Part shown: positions 1-13,360 of the stretch, piece after piece
Position numbering within the stretch: the stretch's first letter is position 1
Layout of the letters: the number at the start of each line of letters is the position of its first letter
Source of the DNA: Scylla paramamosain
Taxonomy: Eukaryota > Arthropoda > Malacostraca > Decapoda > Portunidae
Direction: 5' to 3'
Length of the DNA: 64,000 bases
Assembly (NCBI RefSeq): GCF_035594125.1
Contig: NC_087178.1
Location: forward strand, 8,090,001-8,154,000
The notes under the pieces: generated by a model
Databases searched by the model: none
What the model saw: the letters and a program-made list of their open reading frames with translations, nothing else
Told to the model about the DNA's origin: nothing
Program-made: the position numbers and the translations under genes

Positions 1-113
1 CCAGGGGATCACACAAGGCAAGGAAACACTGCAAAATGAGGGGAGGATGAAGGAGGAAGAGGGGAAGATGGAAAAGAAATATGTAGGAAGGAAATACAGA
101 AAGAATAGAATAA

Positions 114-631
<518 letters not shown>

Positions 632-858
632 GAGACTGCAGCTGGAAACGGAAGAGGAAGAAATCGTACAGAAAAGATTGAGGATAAAAAAAAAAATAAT
701 AATAATAAAAGAGACAACAGGGAGGAAGGAAGGAAAGAGATCTGGAGGGAAGGAGAAGGGAAGGGTGTGCTGGGAGTAAAGATGAAGGAAGGGACGTATC
801 GTGAAGGGAAGGAGGGAGGGCAACAGAAGCACACCTGAGAACTGGGACAGACACTTAC

Positions 859-3800
859 CTGAGAACTGACAGAGTACATTGTTTGCAGGCACAGGAGGAG
901 GAACCAGCGCTGTTACCATCTGACATGTACTGCCCCTCCACGTACCATCTGAAACACACGTACTTGATCAGGCAGGTACGTAGGTTAGGTAGATAGATTG
1001 GTTGATTGAGAGATTGATAAGTAGGAAGGTAGGTAGTAGGTAGATGGGTACAAAGATAGTGTTTGATCGATTGATAGGTTGATATATTTTAGCTTACTAC
1101 TACTACTACTACTATTGCTATTGCTACTACTACTGCTACTAACATACCACTACGACCACCATTACAACTACAACTACCACCACCACAACAGCAACAACAA
1201 CCACTACTACTACTCCAGCACTTTTTTTGTTAGTCGGGAGGGAAGAAGGGGTAGTGAGGAGAAGGCGAGGGGCAAATTAGTTAAATCTAGAAAGATAGCT
1301 AGCTCAGGGATGGTGAGAAATAGCTTAAGTGTTTACTACACAAACTGTAGAAGTATTCTGAATAAAATAGACTTGCTTAGAGGAATAGCGAGCGTAGAGA
1401 AATTTGATATCATTGCTTTAACTGAAACTTGGTTAGATATGTCAGGAAAAGTATTTAATCCAGAGGTTAAGATAGATGGGTATACAATGTTCTATAAAGA
1501 TAGGGAAAAGAGGAGAGGAGGAGGCGTCGCGTTATACGTTAGGGACACATTACAGTGTTGTATGAATAATAGAATTAAAACAGATAACAAAGCAGAGGTG
1601 ATATGGGTAGATATTAAGGAAGGATCGCAGTCAGTGGTACTAGGGGTAGTTTGCAGACCACCGACCAGTACCGAGGAAATTAACACCTCACTGTGGAAGG
1701 AATTAAATAAAACAGGCAGGTACAGTCAGGTATGTGTGGTAGGAGATTTTAATTTTAGGAATATCGACTGGAGTCTGATTGTGGGTAACAAGGAAGCAGA
1801 GGAATTTCTTAAGGTAATTCAGGATAATTTTTCAAAACAGGTAGTCGTAGAACCCACAAGGGGGAATAATATTCTAGATTTAATTCTTACTAACAGGGAG
1901 GAAGCAGTTACGCAGGTAGAGGTTGGAAGACAACTAGGTAACAGTGACCATAGGGAAATTATGTACAATTTAGAATGGGAAGAAACTGTTAGAAACAAAA
2001 ACACTAGTAAAATACCTGACTTTAGGAGAGCAGATTTAGAAGAATTAAAAAGGTACCTCCAAGGAGTGGACTGGCAAAGGATGCAGGGTGAGGTCAGGTC
2101 AGGGACGGAGTTCAGGGAGATAAGGCAGGATGAGAGAGGTGGGAGGGGGGAGATAGGTGTGAGAGTGTTGGAATGTCAGGTCATGCTGAAATGAGAGAGG
2201 TGAGGTCGAGGCGACTAGATGAGGGAGGGGAGAGGATGGTAGGGGACGAGATGAGGGGATTAGGGGAAGTAAATGTAGATGAATTGTATAAATATTTCGT
2301 AGATAAAGTTCATACAGGTCAGTTAGCAAATATCCCGTATAGAACAATAAGATCACAAAAAAATGACCCTAAATGGATGACTGCTGGGTTAAAGCATTAT
2401 ATAGGGCGTAAGAGAAGTATATATAAGAGATTAAGGGCAGGTGAAGAAGTTTTAAGGACACAATATAATGAATTAGTTAGAACAGTCAGGAAGTTAACGA
2501 GGAAAGCTAAGGACAATTATGAATTAAAGGTAGCCAGCCAGGCGAAGACGGACCCCAAGGGATTTTATCAGGTATACAGGACGAAGAATAAGGATACTGT
2601 AGGTCCATTAAAGGCAGTAGATGGGGAGCTGGTTAGTTCTGGGGAGGAGATTAGTAAACTTCTGAATGATTATTTTTTAACTGTCTTCACCCAGGAAAAC
2701 ATGCAGGATATGCCAGATAGTGAACAGGTGTTTAGAGCAGATGAGAATGAGAAGCTGACAGATATTTCCATAACTAGGGAAATAGTGGAACAGGAGATAG
2801 ATAGGGTAAAAAAGTTCAAGTCACCAGGACCTGATGAAATATATCCCAGAGTACTTAAGGAATGTAAAGAAATTATTAGTGAGCCGTTAGTTTCTGTCTT
2901 TAGGAAATCACTGGAGTCGGGTGAGGTACCAGTAATGTGGAGGCAGGCTAATGTAGTACCCATCTTTAAGAAAGGAGATAAAACTTTAGCGTCTAATCAT
3001 AGACCTGTCAGTTTAACTTCAGTTGTAGGTAAAATGTTAGAGTCAATAATAGCGAGGAACATTAGGGAACATTTAGACAAACATAACTTGATAAATCAGT
3101 CACAGCATGGCTTCACGAAGGGGAAGTCTTGCCTGACAAACTTGTTAAGTTTTTACAGTAAGGTGTACGAGGCAGTAGATAATGGTGATAGTTATGATAT
3201 CTTATATCTGGACTTTAGTAAAGCATTTGACAAGGTACCCCATGAAAGGCTCCTGAGAAAGGTTAGGGCACACGGGATAGATGGTAAGGTGTTAGGCTGG
3301 ATAGCGTCATGGCTCGGTAACAGGCGACAGAGAGTGGTAATAAACGGCTCGAAATCCGAGTGGGGTCATGTAATTAGTGGGGTGCCACAGGGATCAGTAT
3401 TAGGGCCATTGTTATTTTTAATATATATCAATGACTTGGATAGTGGAATTAGTAGTGATGTTAGTAAATTTGCGGATGACACAAAGATAGGTAGATTAAT
3501 TAGGTCAGAATCGGATGCCATCGCCTTGCAGGCAGACTTAGATTGAATGCATGGACGGATAGATGGCAAATGCAATTTAATATCAGTAAATGCAAAGTGC
3601 TTAGCGTAGGTAGAGGAAACCCACACAATAGGTACACCCAAACTCTGGTAGGTACAGGGTACGAGAAAGATTTAGGAGTTATAGTTAGCTCTGAACTCCG
3701 TCTAGGGAAACAATGCATAGAAGCCAGAAACAAGTCAAATAGGGTACTAGGATTCATTTTTAGGAGTGTCAAAAGTAGAAGGCCGGAAGTAATATTAAAG

Positions 3801-4873
3801 TTATACTTGGCGCTGGTCAGACCTCATCTAGACTACGCTGTGCAGTTCTGGTCCCCACATTACAGGAAATATATAGATCTATTAGAATCAGTACAGAGGA
3901 GAATGACTAAAAGGATACAGGGGATGAGGAGTATTCCTTATGAGGCGAGGTTGAAGCTGTTAAATTTACATTCTCTAGAGAGACGTAGGAGAAGGGACCT
4001 GATAGAAGTCTTTAAGTGGTATAAAGGTTATAATAAGGGAGATGTAAGCAAAATTCTTAGGATCAGCAACCAGGGTAGAACAAGAAATGACGGGTTCAAG
4101 CTTGAAAAATTTAGGTTTAGGAAGGAGATAGGAAAAAAATGGTTCTCAAATTAGAGTGGTAGATGAGTGGAACGGACTCAGTAATCATGTAGTTAGTGCT
4201 AGGACACTAGAGAGCTTTAAGAGAAGATTTGACAATTTTATGGATGGGGATAACAGATGGAAATAGGTAGGTGTGATTCATACAGGGACTGCCACGTGTA
4301 AGCCTGGTCGCTTCTTGCAGCTTCCTTTATTTCTTATGTTCTTATGTACTCACACAGCCAGACGAAGGAGCTCAAGGAGGCAGGCGGTGATGGCGAGAAG
4401 GAAGCAGGCGAGGGCGAAGGACGGGGTGTCGGAGGTGGTGAAGGAGGGCAACAGAAACGCCTCCTTCACACCCCCGTGCAGCAGAGGAACGTGCAGCATC
4501 TCCAGCAGCTGTAAGGGCAAGTGGAGATGCGCTGTGAGGCTGTGAAGCTGTGTGTGTGAGGGTTTCTGTGGCTGCCAGTGGTAAGGAGGTATGAATAGGG
4601 GTGGTTTGCAAGTTTCAAAGGGAGTGAGTGAGTGAGGGAGGGACTGAGGGAGGGAGGGAGTGAAGATTATAAGGGTAATGGTACACTAAGGTTTGGTAAT
4701 GTTAAGTTAGGTTTAGGTCTGGTTTGGTTTAGTTTAGATAATGTTAAGTTAAGATTAGGTAATGTTGCGGTAGGTTAAGTGAGCAGAGTGTGTGTCGACG
4801 AGGTGAGAACACATGAGGGAGAGGTGATAACTGCTGCCTCAAGTGTTTCAGAGAAATAATAAAACGATGACTA

Positions 4874-4944
<71 letters not shown>

Positions 4945-6337
4945 GGGCCTTAGTCACTTACTCCTTCAGGGAACCCCACTCAGGCACTTAACCAATTACA
5001 ATGTCTTCCTCTTCCTCGTTTGTAACACGAGTACAACCTGAAGTGACATGGAATCAATAAAAATGAGACTGAAAATATAATAGTATAGGAAACAAGGTAT
5101 AGGGAAAAATTACAAGACCCACACTGCTTAGGAATTACTTTACTATTGCTACTATTGCTATTGCTTCGTTCGTCAGTGAGAGCACTTCAGTTTACCGTCC
5201 TCACGTCCCTTTGGAAACCCGCTCAGTAATGCCCACCTTCCGCACTGTCCATCGAGAACATGGTCATGTGATAGGCTTTTCCCTTACCGTGGCTTGTCTG
5301 TTGTCTCCATGCAGCCTATGATAACCATGGGAACCTCTCATACTCTCACGCACTCTCACACAATCTCACACGCTCGTCTTTCGTCCCCGTACCTACTCAT
5401 CTCCTTCCTCCTTCTCCCCATATACTTCCTTTCAATAGCTAGTCTCTTGTTCCTCTCTCATGTCTCCTCTCCCTCTCTCCCTCAGGTTATATGGACACGT
5501 GGATAACTAACGGTATTACTGTCCCTAACGTATCCACTGTCGCGCCCAGGGTATCGAGGCAGATGGCACGGTGGCACTAGCTGATAACACTGTCCACTAC
5601 ACGGCCTCACCTCCGCTATATGAAGAGGCGACACTTGAATCTATCTATATCCAGTGTCTGTTAGGTTTGAGTTTAAATAAGAGAGGAAAGTATAGTAGTT
5701 CAACCTAATCTAACCTAAAGGACCGAATTAATAGCTTTTAAAAGGAGATTATACACATTTACGGATGGGGATGACAGGCAGGAATAAGTATGTATGTTTT
5801 ATACAGTGCCACGTGTAAGCCTGATGATCTCGTGCTGCTTCCCTTATTCCCTGATGTTGTAATCTCACCTAATGTAATAGATTAACTGGCAACCTCACGT
5901 ACTCGTATATACAGAGCTAAAAAGAAAGAAAAAAGTAACACTCACATCTTATTAAAACGAGTTAGTATTCCTGATAATTCAACACTTCTTTATATTTCAT
6001 CATACGTAAGTACGCCGAATTAAAAATAAAAGACTCACTTAACAAAGCTGAAAAGAAATATATCAAAGTAACATCCACCTTTTTATTGTGACCAGCTAGT
6101 TAATATTACCTGATCAGTCAACTCCTTATATTTCATCTTACGCAGGTACGCCAAGCTCAAAAATACAAAATACTTACGTTGAACAGATCACGCGATGTAT
6201 GCGGCTAGGAAAATGTCACACACACACCTCTCACGAGCCACTGATCAGAGTACACAGTCACACTTCAGAGTAACTCAGCATTTGTGCCGCGCCTGACGCT
6301 AGTGAGGGAGACGTGTGGCGGTAAAGGGAGGTGAGGG

Positions 6338-6434
<97 letters not shown>

Positions 6435-6497
6435 GCCTGCCAGATCAAAATAAATTAAAAAGTTATACCGCAGAACAAAAACATCACAAGTGGTAAC

Positions 6498-6581
<84 letters not shown>

Positions 6582-7100
6582 GACCACAGACTTCGTGAAG
6601 GCAGCATGTGGATCCACACACACACACACACACACACACATACCAATAAAATGTTCCCCAAGTCATCCATCAACTAACTCAACCACACCCCCCTCTACTC
6701 ACCCACTCAACCACCCCTAATCCACTTACCCATCCATCCAGCCAATCACCGACTTCCATCCATCCATCCATCCATTCATCCACCCATCCACTCACCCACT
6801 TACCATCTACCCCCCCACCAACAGGCCCACTAATACATTCGCCCACCCACCAATCCACACAACCATTCACCCTCTCATCCACCTACTCACTACCCACCCA
6901 TCTGCCCCACACACCTAACTACAACACATTCATCCACCCATCTTCCTCTTTAACCATCACTCCCTCACCCTTCCATCCACATATCACTCCATCCACCCAT
7001 TCATTTATCTACACATCAGTGCATCTACCATCCGCACATCCCTCCACTCACACACTCCCTTTGACTTATCCATCATTATCTGTACGAGAAAAGACAGAGC

Positions 7101-7169
<69 letters not shown>

Positions 7170-7963
7170 AGGGAGGACGGTTTCCGCTTGCGTTCTAGTG
7201 ATTACGTCACAGATGATGACGTCACAATTCGTTAATTTACGTTACGTATTTCATTTTGAAAATGACCCCTCGAAGAAAGACAGCTAGACTCGATTTCTTT
7301 ATATATTCTAATTTGTCATATACTTTAACTAAAACCGTGAATATCAAAACATTTCAAATATCAGTAATAATAAAGATATATAAATATATGTAATATGGAA
7401 AATGTTGGAACCTTGACACGTTAAAACCAATGAAATGTCCACCCATTTTGACTTAAAAAGAATATAAAACACTAAAAAATATATATGACTTTTTGAGACA
7501 ATTCAAAGTTAGTTATAAACTGAAATAAAGATTTTTTTTAAATATGAAACGTCAAAATTTAAAACTTTAACAGGATTACAAATCACTCTAAAGTCCATGT
7601 ATTTAACTTAACAGGAATAATAAACTCTTTAAAAATCATGAGCAATTCTTAGAAGCAATAAACACTTACTTAACGGCTCAAATAAAGTCATTATGAGTGC
7701 TTTGAAAAAAAAAAAAAAAACTGGAAATCCGACACATATTTACATATAAACAACTAAATCACTATATTTCCATTAACAGACATAAAAAACACTTGAAACA
7801 TACCAAAATATTTTTAGAAGCTATAAAAACTTAAGTAGCGGCAGAAATAAACAAATTAAGAAACAAAAATAAAAAGTAAATTTGAATCTGGCCGGACTCT
7901 GACGAACCATCATGGCCGCTGCGGCGACCTCAGCGAGGAAGACAGTCACTCTGGTTTATTTGT

Positions 7964-8053
<90 letters not shown>

Positions 8054-8405
8054 CCTGCTGACTGAACCTAAAGTAAAATAATTCCTAAGGACATTAAAGT
8101 AACCGACACAACCTAACCTTATTACATATATACTTACAAGGCCTTTCACGAACACGTATTGTATTAATCATCGTCTCGCAGTGAAAGTCCAGTAATAATA
8201 TTGACACTTAATCCATCCGGTCACAATGGTACCCATGTTCAAACTGAAGACGTGAAGTGTTTCCCGCCTGTCTACTGGGTGACGTGCCGTCTTGGGATTG
8301 GCCAAAAACACGGAGGAAAAGAGCGGAAAAGAGCTTGACGTCTGTGACTGGGGAGCAGGCGCAGCAAAGCCTGTCAACACACACACACACACACACACAC
8401 GGGGG

Positions 8406-8486
<81 letters not shown>

Positions 8487-9796
8487 ACAAACACACACAC
8501 AAACACACTGCCGCTGACCATTCACCAAGGACTGATGTGCGAGAAAGTAGGTGGAATGGAGAGTAAGTAGATGTGTGGGTGGATATATGTGTGAATGGGT
8601 GGTTGGGTGAATTGTCGTGCGAATGGATAGGTAGATGCGTGAGTGAATGGGTACGTGGGGTGGATGGGGGGGTGAATAGGTGTGTGAATAGATAGGTAAG
8701 TCGGTAGATCGGTGAGTGGAGGGTGTTGGTGATAAGGTGTGTGGATGAGGTGTGGATAGCGGGTTTGGTGTAGGTGAGTAGATGGGTGTAAGTGGCTGGG
8801 TGAATGAAAGTAACCCAGATTCGCACGCATGGTTCCGCTTATCAATGTATGCGAGGAGTCACGCAGCATGAGGTCTTAGGACTGTATTCTGAAACACTTC
8901 TGCGCTGCACCTCCACTATTTTCGAAAAGCTCCAACTGAAATGACACAAAGTTTTACAGGTGTTTTTTTACGGTTCTACGTAGTGACAGATTAACAAGAT
9001 TTCTATATTATCAACAGGAAAAACTCCTTGAGAATCCAGCTAATCATCTTTGTGGCATTTGAAAACAGTCGTGGTGAACTCAAGGCGTTTCTGAATACAG
9101 GTCTTACTTCGAAACTCTCTCTCACAATTACTACTTTTAAAGGCCACAAAAATTACAAATCGGGTTCTCATGGATGTTTTTTTTTATGTTAATGATGCAA
9201 AATCCTTACTAAATTATCACTAAAATCATGAAAACGCCAATAACATCCACTAGATACTTCCCTCTCGAGAGTGTTGAAGTAATAAGCAGGAGGAAATACT
9301 AAAGCAGAGACAGGGAATTCCAGAGTTACCAGTCTTCACTTTTATGGGACTTTTCGTATTAATATTGATATGAAAAGAGTTTATCAAGAATTTTGTGTTC
9401 GCTCCTTTGAAGAAGACGTCTTGTTTTTTGTTTGTTTGGCTTCTGTTCGCGTAAGTCAGTGCTTTGTGGCAGATACTGACTGGGAGAACTCGCTGTGGTT
9501 GTTGTTGTTGTTGTTATTACTGGGACCTATTGTCACGGCACCTTGTTTCTCACGAGTGTGTTCATGATGTGGGTTGGTCCGTTGTGCTACGTTATCCTCA
9601 CAATTACTGTACTTCAACCATCAACTTCACAGCCAAACACATGTACAAGAAAAGAAAGATAAATAGAAAGAAAGAACAGGATGCTGGTAACCACAGCTAA
9701 CTTATCTCTCCCTCTCTCTCTTTTCCCTTCTTCGTAATATCTCAATTTAGCACAGTTGTGGCAGTGTCCCCTCCCTTCCCCTCTCTTTCTCTCCCA

Positions 9797-9846
<50 letters not shown>

Positions 9847-10921
9847 TAGGTTAGTGCACATGTACATACCTTATCACCTGTACTTCTATCTCTACCCTCT
9901 GATCCCTCACTTCTTCCTCCACCCTCGGCTTCCTCACCTGGTTGTGCTGTGTCTCAGGCAAGCCATCCAGCAGGGAGGACATCGGGTACTCGGCGGGGAC
10001 ATCTGATAGACCTGGGGGGATATCAACGTTAACTCCCACACGCCTAATGACACGTCACTGCTTGTTAAGTATTGAGCAAGGATGTTATACTGAGATACGT
10101 AACCCGAGGCACTGAAAGATGTATTTGAATTGTCAATAACCTTAGTGCCCTTTGAGATTACACTCTAAACTTGCACCACACAATTATATTAAGCTGAAGA
10201 AAAGTGGTATCAGAGAAAGGGTTGCGCCACATGAAATGAATCTATGCATCGCTACAACATTTAAACATTTAACATCGCCACATGTTCTATCTGGAAAAAC
10301 ACAAAGGGATTACATATTATTATTATTATTATTGTTATTATTATCATCATGTTATTACCTCACAGCAGAACCCTCCATTAACAACATGACATTATAAGGA
10401 GATGAGTAAAGGGAGGGAGGGAAGACGAGAAAATAACGGGAGGACAGGAGGATGGGACGGGCAGGTAGGAGTCTCTCTTTCCGCTCTGCTCTGCTGCTTT
10501 TTGTTCGTTCTTTGTGTTCCATTATGTCTGTATAGCCCCATCTTCCTATCTCTCTTACCTCCTCTCGTCTGTTGCCCTTTGTTCGTCATTTGTGTTCATT
10601 ATGTTTGTATAGCCGCACTTCTCTCTCTCTTACCTCCTCTCATCTGCTGCTCTTTGTTTTTTCTTTGTGTTTCTGTGTGTTCCTTAGTGTTTCCCTTGCG
10701 AGCGTTGAGTTTCTGAAGTCTATGTACTTATAAGCACACCTACACCTACAGCTGCACACGCCTACACCCCCCTGTGCCTAGAATATGCTGACCCTTACTT
10801 CGGAACACTTGCTGCTTACCTGCCCCTCACCCCCACTCCCCTGAACTGGTTTCATTTATTTGTTTATTTTATTTCTTTGGTTCCCGTTCATCAGCAAATC
10901 TTTTTCCTAGTATTATTAGTC

Positions 10922-10963
<42 letters not shown>

Positions 10964-11022
10964 ATCCTTGTAATATATTTTTAACTTCATGAAGAATTAA
11001 AAACACGTAACATTTCAACCCT

Positions 11023-11092
<70 letters not shown>

Positions 11093-12109
11093 CCAGCAAT
11101 TTATCACAAGATTAATCACCCAAATTAATTCCAGCCCAGCAAGCAGCACGAAATTAGAGCAAGCGACGCCTTCATTTGTTATCTATCTTCGTATCTGTCG
11201 CAATAGCAAGGCGAGACGGGCGTGCGTCTGTCTATCAGGTTTCTGTCTATCGATCGACGTTTCTCCTTCGTAGGCTGAGGAGGAAAGGCGACAGGGAAGG
11301 GCGTGGAAGGGAAGAGAGGGCAGAACAATGACGATGATAATAAGATGACACATAGAAGACGAGGAATACAAAGGAATATATAAAGGAAGTACAAACAGCA
11401 AAAGGAGGAGGAGGAGGAGGAGGAGGAGGAGGAGGAGAAGCAGGTAGTGGTGATGGTGGTGGTGGTTCGTCAAGGAAGCTCCACTCAAATACATTAAGAA
11501 GGACGAGACTCATCTATCCATCCTTGCAATATGTATTTTAATAGCATCATTATAATACAAGATTCAGATTACCAACTACACCTTTCCCTCCTTCCACTGG
11601 TTCCTCACCCGAGCCACCCTTACAAGACTCCAAATAAGCGCTATTATTTTTTCTTCCAGTTCGTCGGTTGTTCAGTTAACCTATTCACTAATGGACGGAC
11701 TTTTCCCAATAACCATCTACGTATGTACTTTTATAAGCCTTTCACTTTTATGCAAGACTATTATCACCACCACATGCAATGTACGAAATCTTTATAAGCA
11801 TCAGCAAGAAAGTTATGGGTGAAAAGAATAGATTTTGCAGTTTCTACCTAACTTAAAGATCGGATGTGGCTGCAGAACAAGTAAAGATGTTTCAGAGTGA
11901 TTGGTAAAGGTGTACCAAGTGGCAGTCAAAAGATTAAGCCATACTGTTTATCCTAGTCTCTCAAATAATTATGTAGTAAAAGAAACAAAAAATAATCCCT
12001 TTTCCTCTTTCCCGTGTATCCTTGCAAATTATCTTTCCTCAGTGGCATGAGTGTGAACAGAAAGAAGGAAGGGTTACAGTCTGCCAACACTTGTACATGC
12101 AGGAATGTC

Positions 12110-12193
<84 letters not shown>

Positions 12194-12273
12194 CAGCGGA
12201 CTATTAGAGGTAACCTTCGGGAGAGCAAACTGTACTGTCATAGTCTGGCCCTGAGAGATCGTGACGGGGAAGG

Positions 12274-12334
<61 letters not shown>

Positions 12335-12990
12335 AAATAAAGTGTCGCAAGAGGTGGTGAGAGAGACTGAGGTTCAACGGGTGGTAAAATTGGAGGAGGT
12401 GGCAGTGTAGGAAGGTAGGTGCATCAAGAGGAGGAGGAGGAGGAGGGGGGGAATTAAAGGAGCGGAGGGGCAGGAGAAGGTATTTCCCCAGACAACTCAA
12501 GGAAGTAATTTTCCAACCCGTCAGATGGGAAGCTATTTTCCTAGTGTCCGTGCAGGTCGCCTCCTCTTCCTCCTCTTTCCCCCACATTCTCCTCCTCCCT
12601 ACAAGCATCAAGGCCTCCACGAACCGGAACATAAGAAAACAAAGGAAGCTGCAAGATGCCATCAGGCCCCCACGTGGCAGTCCCTTTATAAAACACGCTT
12701 GCCTATTTCCACCCATCATCCCCCATTCATAAACGTGTCTAATCTTGTTTTATGTCCTTTGAAAGCTTCCTATTGACTCAGCACGAACAACCTGATTACT
12801 GAGTCTGTTCCATTCATCGACCACTCTATCTGAATCCGAGTTTTTGTATATCTTTCTATAGGCAATACAAGCCCAAAGCATACAGAAAATACAGTTTGCC
12901 TCTATGTACTCGTATGTCAGCTGCACTTCTTTCTTAGTGTCAAGTGAGAAAATTATGCAGGAATGTAGTGGGGGAAATTCTATCTAGGGA

Positions 12991-13030
<40 letters not shown>

Positions 13031-13078
13031 TTCAGGGTTCACCGCGTCGTGGTCCGGGACGTGGTTGTGGAGGTCCAT
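859..13078 (-). CDS. CTR/SLC31-like copper transporter, 5' part only (4 exons)
   Basis: Four minus-strand exons join with consistent phases and GT-AG borders: 13078-13030 (start in GCCATGG context), 10011-9938, 4508-4354 and 948-859. The next exon lies outside the window. The reading begins [17 protein letters not shown], with a His/Asp-rich N terminus. It continues to a likely first membrane segment in exon 3 (from [15 protein letters not shown] to ELLRLAVWYV) and a polar loop with [12 protein letters not shown] in exon 4. CTR proteins are small copper importers with a Met/His-rich exoplasmic N terminus, a first membrane helix ending in an E-x-L-K/R motif, and a later MxxxM helix. The helix ending ELLRL and the DGNSAG loop resemble SLC31A2. 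The diagnostic MxxxM and GxxxG helices are not in the window, so the family call is inference; the exon chain itself is firmer. The intron after exon 3 holds a LINE. Confidence 0.5.
1230..4346 (+). mobile_element. CR1/L2-like non-LTR retrotransposon, 5'-truncated and frameshifted
   Basis: The element encodes an apurinic-type endonuclease followed by reverse transcriptase and a C-terminal region ending [10 protein letters not shown], then [11 protein letters not shown]. No ORF1 is seen. The 3' end carries two tandem octamers TTCTTATG (4331-4346) in place of a poly-A tail. Octamer-type 3' repeats are typical of the CR1/L2 group. At least three frameshifts break the reading (about 2090-2190, 3540 and 4135), so the copy is inactive, although the long conserved stretches suggest it is fairly young. 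A (TAC)n-rich tract at 1096-1225 precedes it. Confidence 0.85.
1311..4263 (+). pseudogene. LINE endonuclease-reverse transcriptase, broken into three frames
   Basis: The first segment (about 1311-2190) shows endonuclease motifs: [25 protein letters not shown] and SDHREI. The second (2173-3546) holds reverse transcriptase motifs: [49 protein letters not shown] and the catalytic FADD. The third (3543-4154) continues the thumb region with [19 protein letters not shown] and [10 protein letters not shown]. The segments overlap or abut in different frames, which indicates small indels rather than true programmed frameshifts. The last frameshift lies in a run of seven A at 4133-4139. Confidence 0.85.
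4877..4942. repeat. (CT)n microsatellite
   Basis: A pure CT tract of about 66 bp in the intron between exons 2 and 3 of the CTR-like gene. Confidence 0.95.
5731..5860 (+). mobile_element. 3' fragment of the same CR1/L2-like LINE family
   Basis: The segment parallels 4212-4346: a FKRRL-like stretch, GGATGGGGATGACAGGCAGG, then GCCACGTGTAAGCCTG and a decayed octamer tail. It is a short, old, 5'-truncated insertion in the intron between exons 2 and 3 of the CTR-like gene. Confidence 0.7.
6341..7168. repeat. Compound low-complexity block: (GT)n, (CT)n, (CA)n, CATCCACC-rich, (AC)n
   Basis: It holds (GT)n 6341-6430, (CT)n 6503-6580 and (CA)n 6616-6640, then a degenerate CATCCACCCA-type minisatellite at about 6680-7060 and (AC)n 7101-7167. 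There is no coding signal. It lies inside an intron. Confidence 0.9.
7169..7965. other. AT-rich stretch without recognised gene
   Basis: An AT-rich unique sequence between two microsatellite blocks, inside the CTR-like gene's intron. I see no exon, RNA gene or transposon end in it. Confidence 0.5.
7966..8815. repeat. Compound block: (GT)n, (AC)n(GA)n and GGTGNATG-rich minisatellite
   Basis: It holds (GT)n 7966-8050, (AC)n about 8378-8401 followed directly by (GA)n 8408-8483, and a degenerate GGTGGATGGG-type stretch at 8558-8815. The last is the reverse-complement style of 6680-7060. Confidence 0.85.
8887..9095. mobile_element. Short inverted-repeat element, copy A
   Basis: Starts TTCTGAAACAC and ends GGCGTTTCTGAA, so the ends are inverted copies of each other, flanked by TA. 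The interior has no coding capacity. It aligns, in inverted orientation, with copies at 9108, 15484 and 17835, notably at AATCTGTCACTA, AAACACT and the GTGGAGGTG end block. It is a MITE-like dispersed family. Confidence 0.6.
9108..9278. mobile_element. Short inverted-repeat element, copy B
   Basis: Begins TTCGAAACTCTCTCTCAC and ends GAGAGTGTTGAAG. The order of internal blocks matches copy C (TACTTTTAAAGG against TACTTTCAAAGG). It lies only 12 bp from copy A. Confidence 0.5.
9799..9843. repeat. (AC)n microsatellite
   Basis: An AC tract of about 45 bp, 95 bp downstream (minus strand) of exon 2 of the CTR-like gene. Confidence 0.95.
10921..11436. repeat. (CT)n tracts and (GGA)n tract
   Basis: It holds (CT)n about 10921-10960, (CT)n about 11029-11088 and (GGA)n about 11402-11436. 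All are intronic and non-coding. Confidence 0.9.
12111..12332. repeat. Two (TG)n tracts
   Basis: Tracts at 12111-12190 and 12275-12332 are separated by an 84-bp unique spacer. Confidence 0.95.
12629..12858 (-). mobile_element. 3' fragment of the CR1/L2-like LINE family, minus strand
   Basis: Read on the minus strand, this segment encodes [13 protein letters not shown] and then, past small indels, GGNRQACF. It continues with GGGACTGCCACGTGG, GCAGCTTCCTTTG and TTCTTATGTT. This matches the 3' end of the element at 1230-4346 in order. It lies in the first coding intron of the CTR-like gene, in sense orientation. Confidence 0.75.
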
Positions 13079-13290
13079 GGCTGTCCCACGGCGCTCGGCA
13101 GGTGAGGAGGCGGTGGCGGGGCGGGGCGGAGCGGGGCAGCTCACTCACATCCACTCTCTCTCTTTCTATGTAACAAAACGAAATGCCGGTGAAACAATGC
13201 ACGCACGCACTCAACTATTGTTCTTGAACCTTTGATCTGAAACTCACCTAAGTAATGATGATAATGGTAATAATAATAATAATAATGATG

Positions 13291-13360
<70 letters not shown>

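Noticed and set aside
4680..4790. Telomere-like TTAGG motifs
   Set aside because: They are scattered and not in tandem; more likely low-complexity sequence.
13036..13101. Plus-strand exon between TTCAG at 13035 and GTGAGG at 13102
   Set aside because: The borders look good, but no partner exons in phase were found on the plus strand, whereas the minus-strand exon at 13030-13078 fits a four-exon chain.
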